In this document: positions 60,799 through 64,000 of the stretch, in pieces
How the letters are laid out: every line of letters starts with the position of its first letter
How positions within the stretch are numbered: position 1 is the stretch's first letter
Origin: Paramecium octaurelia
Taxonomy: Eukaryota > Ciliophora > Oligohymenophorea > Peniculida > Parameciidae
Assembly (NCBI GenBank): GCA_905182995.1
Contig: CAJJDP010000085.1
Location: 370,424-434,423, forward strand
DNA length: 64,000 nt
Reading direction: 5' to 3'
The notes under the pieces: generated by a model
What the model saw: only the letters and a program-made list of their open reading frames with translations
What the model was told of the DNA's origin: nothing
Databases searched by the model: none
Position numbers and translations under genes: made by a program

Positions 60799-62242
60799 AA
60801 ATTTAAACTAGCTCATTTTAAGGATAAAAATGTTAGCATAAATTTAGTATAACTTATCCATAAATTAAAACAAGAACATCATAATAAAACAAATCTTAAT
60901 TATAGAGATGTGTCAAAAACTATGAACGAGATGTTCAAATTTTGAAAAATAATGAGACAAATATAAATTAAAAAGTTTTTACAAATATAATACTTAAGAA
61001 AATTGCGTTAGACTATAATAAAACTCAGAAATTCGGTAAGAGTAAATAATGATAAATGATTATGAAGAGGTTGAATATCAAATGGAGCAACTTAAGGAGG
61101 TCTTTATGGAAATATTATGAAATTAAAACGAATTCATAATTCATATATCTTAAGGTTCTGGAAGGGATTATTAATAATTATAATATATGATATATTTAAT
61201 CTCTCTCTGTCTATTGAATTCAGTATTGGGACAACTAACCTATGATTCGGGACTGTTTACTGGATTTAGTATTTCATGTAATAGCGGACACACAGAAACT
61301 TAAACCATTCCATTTAATGGAATATTTGCAAATACCCCATAAGTTATTGTCAGTCTCGAATATCTTGATATGAATATAGGAGCAGACTTTAGAATTTCGA
61401 CTCAAAACATTAAACTTAATAGTAAGAATTTCATATATTCTAGGTTTTGATTTACATATTGAATGTTTAACAAGTGCTAATGTGTATAGGATTTACCATT
61501 AGTGGTATGCAATTGATGACAGTAGAATCTAAGTCATAAACAACTTTAACATGGTGAATGTAGATGATAAAATATTCGATCACTAGAATCCAAATGCTAA
61601 TTATGGAATCATATCTTTCATAAGTATGGGAATGACTGGGAATATTGATTTCTAATTGTCAGTAAAAATGATGTAATTATATAGATTTCTTCAATTACTA
61701 CAACTTAGGTTTCAGTTGGAATCACAAAAGTCGCCGGAAAATTTGCTAATTTAAACTAAATTGGATATTAAATTATTTTAGGCATACAAGAAGCATTCTA
61801 TGATACAAAAATAATCTACAGATCCAGTAATTATAATAGTGGAACCCTTACTTAGCAACCAGATAGGTGGTTATTTTTAACATATAATGGGTTGCAATAA
61901 AGCACATACTTTAGACAAAAATTTGTTCGTACAGCTGTTTCCTAATCCTACACAGTTAATACATGTACATTTTCTGATATATTTAGGGCAAGGAACGTTC
62001 ATTGTGAATTATCATCAAAGGAGTTGGATAGCCTATAAATATACAACTGAATTTAAAGCCTTTTTGTGTTTTACTTTAAGAATATCTTAATCTCTTGATA
62101 GGGAAGTTTCATAAAAACCTTAAATATTTGTTGATATTAGTGAATTAAATTAATCATTCTAATAATCAGGATATTTGTTACTTGAGAAAACAGTAAGCCT
62201 ATTAAGTTTCAAAATATACATGAAATGTATAAAAACAAAGAC
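60799..62242. repeat. 1444-bp duplicate, copy 2 (right of N)
   Basis: Matches copy 1 at an offset of 1445 bases, including both gene starts and introns. After ACAAAGAC the sequence continues into unique DNA that completes the lectin gene. Confidence 0.85.
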
Positions 62243-62483
62243 CATTGTTAGTCAATTTCTCAAATATTAGAGTTATTCAACCAGTAACCAATATTATTCA
62301 TTCTCACATTACTGTCATGGATAAATTGATGCAGTAACTTATTTTCCAAAATTTTAATTGGTTGAATCCTCCTATAAAGAATTAAATATCAATATTTTTG
62401 TTGATAGCATAACAATCACATAAACCTTATTTAATTAGGTTAAATCTATAGAAACACTAGTAGAAATCAAATTCAAACTTTGA
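61187..62483 (+). CDS. Secreted protein with H-type lectin domains (complete copy)
   Basis: Four exons (introns 61422-61443, 61662-61684, 62004-62031; 22, 23 and 28 nt) encode 407 residues. A signal peptide (MIYLISLCLLNSVLG) is followed by two H-type lectin-like segments. The first carries QVIVSLEYLDMNIGADFRI and VYRIYHQWYAID (family pattern VALSxLD...RI...W.A). The second has YTTEFKAF, then IFVDISELNQSF. Both have several Cys and N-x-S/T sites. H-type lectins bind GalNAc-type glycans in snails, Dictyostelium discoidin and many ciliates, usually as extracellular adhesion or defence molecules. A periplasmic or extracellular role is inferred. The 28-nt third intron is essential: without it the frame stops at TGA near 62050, missing the second domain. 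Confidence 0.82.
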
Positions 62484-63289
62484 TTGCTTATTCAAAAATT
62501 TAAATTATATGATTTAAAAAATTATCTAATATTTTTATCTCCAAACAAAAATCTAATATTTCTCCTGAGTTGATATTTAATTCTTAGAGCTTATGAATTT
62601 AATGAAAAATTAACCATCTTTTTGATTCTCTCTTGTTTCCTATTAAATGATCACAATCATCATACATTCAAAAATTGATATTTAATATTTTGTCATATCA
62701 AAAATATATTTTAGCATTTTCTCCCTTCAAATTCTAAATATCTCTCATATTCCCACTTACAATCCTTACATTTTATAAAATCATTCAAATTGTAGATTAA
62801 ATTAAGTTATAGCATAATAAATATTTAATCACTCCACTAAGTAAATTCATGAATCCATTCCATTAGTTTCCTTATTATGTAATGATTTCTAGTAATATTT
62901 TCAATATTCAACTATTTTATTGAATATATTTCAATACCAATATATTTCCCATAATCCAATTTTCATTTTTATTATATTATATTTACTTATAAATTTAGAT
63001 AGATTATAGCTGATTCATATTCATCATTAATAATAAGCTACTTTCAACATCCATCAAATTATTCTAACTACTTTTCAATTTATGGGTCCTCTTATTATTA
63101 ATGTACTAAACATTAAGCAAAATTGTTATGATTTCACTTTATATTAATTTTTTAAGAAAGTGTAAACTCATAATTTTCATATACTTATTAATAAACTTAA
63201 GTAGAGTTTTTTCTTTCTGTGATGTTAGTTAACGGAATACAGTGTATTTTTTATTCCGAATTTCAAGAAGAATGCCATTTAAATTAGTT
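62484..63289. other. A+T-rich non-coding stretch
   Basis: Downstream of the lectin gene. No convincing ORF on either strand. The A+T-rich composition matches other intergenic parts of the window. Confidence 0.5.
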
Positions 63290-63701
63290 GGATAATACTA
63301 TCTGCGTACCCTTCAATTTGTAGTGATACATAATTATCGATCATTCCTTCTTAACATATATTTCTTTAAATGCTTCAATAAAATCAAGGTATTCTTTCCC
63401 ATATATATTATTTCGAGAAATTCTTGATAGTGTTAATCCTAGTTTTCATACTGGTTGTATTCTATTTCAATAATATTGTTACAAACTTTCCTCCAAAAAG
63501 AAAGTAACAATACGGAAATATTTGTTTTGAACTTACTACGATATTGGGTAGCTCCAATTTATTTAAATTATAAAAATATCCTCTAATGATTTCTTCCTTC
63601 TTCAAGTCTCCATTTCTACTATATTAAAAATTAAACTATAATTGATATCAAAATTTTCAGTTTTGTTAATATTCTGAATAGTCTAATTCTGGTAAAGACA
63701 T
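63290..63701 (-). pseudogene. Degenerate EF-hand / calcium-dependent protein kinase-like remnant
   Basis: From ATG 63701-63699 (MSLPELDYSEY) the minus strand carries protein-like pieces in alternating frames. NGDLKKEEIIRGY and NLNKLELPN are followed by KQIF and FRIV, IEYNQYE, and YQEFLEIIYMGKNTLI, then KEYLDFIEAFKEIYVKKE. The order resembles the EF-hand module of CDPKs (NGDG...EEL..GY, then F..VD..G.G.I.Y.EF). At least two frameshifts and no usable intron separate the pieces, so this looks like a decayed gene end or fragment. Ends are approximate. Confidence 0.4.
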
Positions 63702-63796
63702 AAATAAACCAAAAGGAGTTATTTCGTAAATATAAATTGATATCAATAATTTGTTATTAAAATTTTTTTATCTAAAATTTCTTGGTAATGTCATGA

Positions 63797-63982
63797 TTGG
63801 TACATTGGGAAGAAGATCTTCCTAAGCCCGGTCCGAATTAGGGAGATAGAGAGAAAAGGCTTAGAGTGGATGAGCCTGGGTACTCACATTTGGATTATCA
63901 AAGAAGGTTTAAAGGAATTTCGAACCTAAATACCAATTTGGTTATAGATGGCACACTAAAGAAAGGAAGGAAAAACATTTGA
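63797..63982 (+). CDS. C-terminal exon of an unidentified gene, locally G/C-richer
   Basis: The open frame after TGA 63794-63796 reads (L)VHWEEDLPKPGPNQGD, then REKRLRVDEPGYSHLDYQ, then a Lys/Arg-rich end at TGA 63980-63982. It is clearly less A+T-rich than its surroundings and well-formed, so it is probably the last exon of a gene whose 5' part I could not connect. The WEED...(V)DEP pattern recalls protein-phosphatase-1 inhibitor-2 (IPP-2: WDE..., then K(I)DEPxTPY), but this is a weak resemblance. Confidence 0.4.
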
Positions 63983-64000
63983 TGATTCAATCTCCACAAG

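Overview
The window is ciliate nuclear DNA, most likely from a macronuclear scaffold of Paramecium or a very close relative. The evidence is in the sequence. It is very A+T-rich. Every convincing gene reads through TAA and TAG (as glutamine) and stops only at TGA. The genes are densely packed and are interrupted by tiny GT...AG introns of about 19 to 33 nt. A standard-code view therefore breaks each gene into short ORFs, and the coordinates here come from re-reading both strands with the ciliate code and removing those introns. Stop-to-stop distances are long in this code and base composition, so an open frame of 50 to 150 codons without a recognisable motif is weak evidence.

Layout. 1-6.2 kb: the C-terminal tail of a gene, a small acylated-type protein, a CTD-phosphatase-like protein without its catalytic aspartates, and a delta-9-type fatty acid desaturase. 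6.2-10 kb (minus): a P-type ATPase of the Na,K/H,K family. 10.5-15.6 kb: a 1690-residue TmcB-like membrane protein. 17.9-22 kb: an R1R2R3 Myb protein, a RING/TRAF-zinc-finger protein and an ANTH-domain endocytic adaptor. 22-36 kb (minus): a ciliary FAM161-like candidate, a ubiquitin-like coiled-coil protein, a USP20/33-like deubiquitinase homologue whose catalytic Cys is Ser, an EF-hand protein, an unknown protein, and an ankyrin-anoctamin fusion. 36-39 kb (plus): a candidate mitochondrial protein and a heavily glycosylated-looking multi-pass membrane protein. 39-49 kb: a small MGNS protein, a disrupted coding region, a vacuolar-sorting-receptor homologue, and a UBR-box/RING E3 ligase. 49-57.6 kb: a DENN protein, an unknown gene, an Asn/Gln-rich coiled-coil protein, a BAH-PHD reader, a CCA-adding enzyme, and a Rab GTPase. 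57.6-64 kb: non-coding DNA, a secreted H-type lectin gene present twice in 1444-bp copies separated by one N (probably an unmerged contig overlap), more non-coding DNA, a degenerate EF-hand/CDPK-like remnant, and the tail of a last gene.

No operon logic is expected in a ciliate, but themes recur. One is ubiquitin biology: a RING-TRAF protein, a UBL-coiled-coil protein, a pseudo-USP and a UBR ligase. Another is membrane traffic and signalling: ANTH, VSR, DENN, Rab, anoctamin, TmcB-like and ATPase. I found no mobile element, CRISPR array, tRNA, rRNA or telomere repeat. The most unusual items are the ankyrin-anoctamin fusion, the catalytically altered USP beside a UBL gene, the altered CTD phosphatase, and the N-separated duplication.
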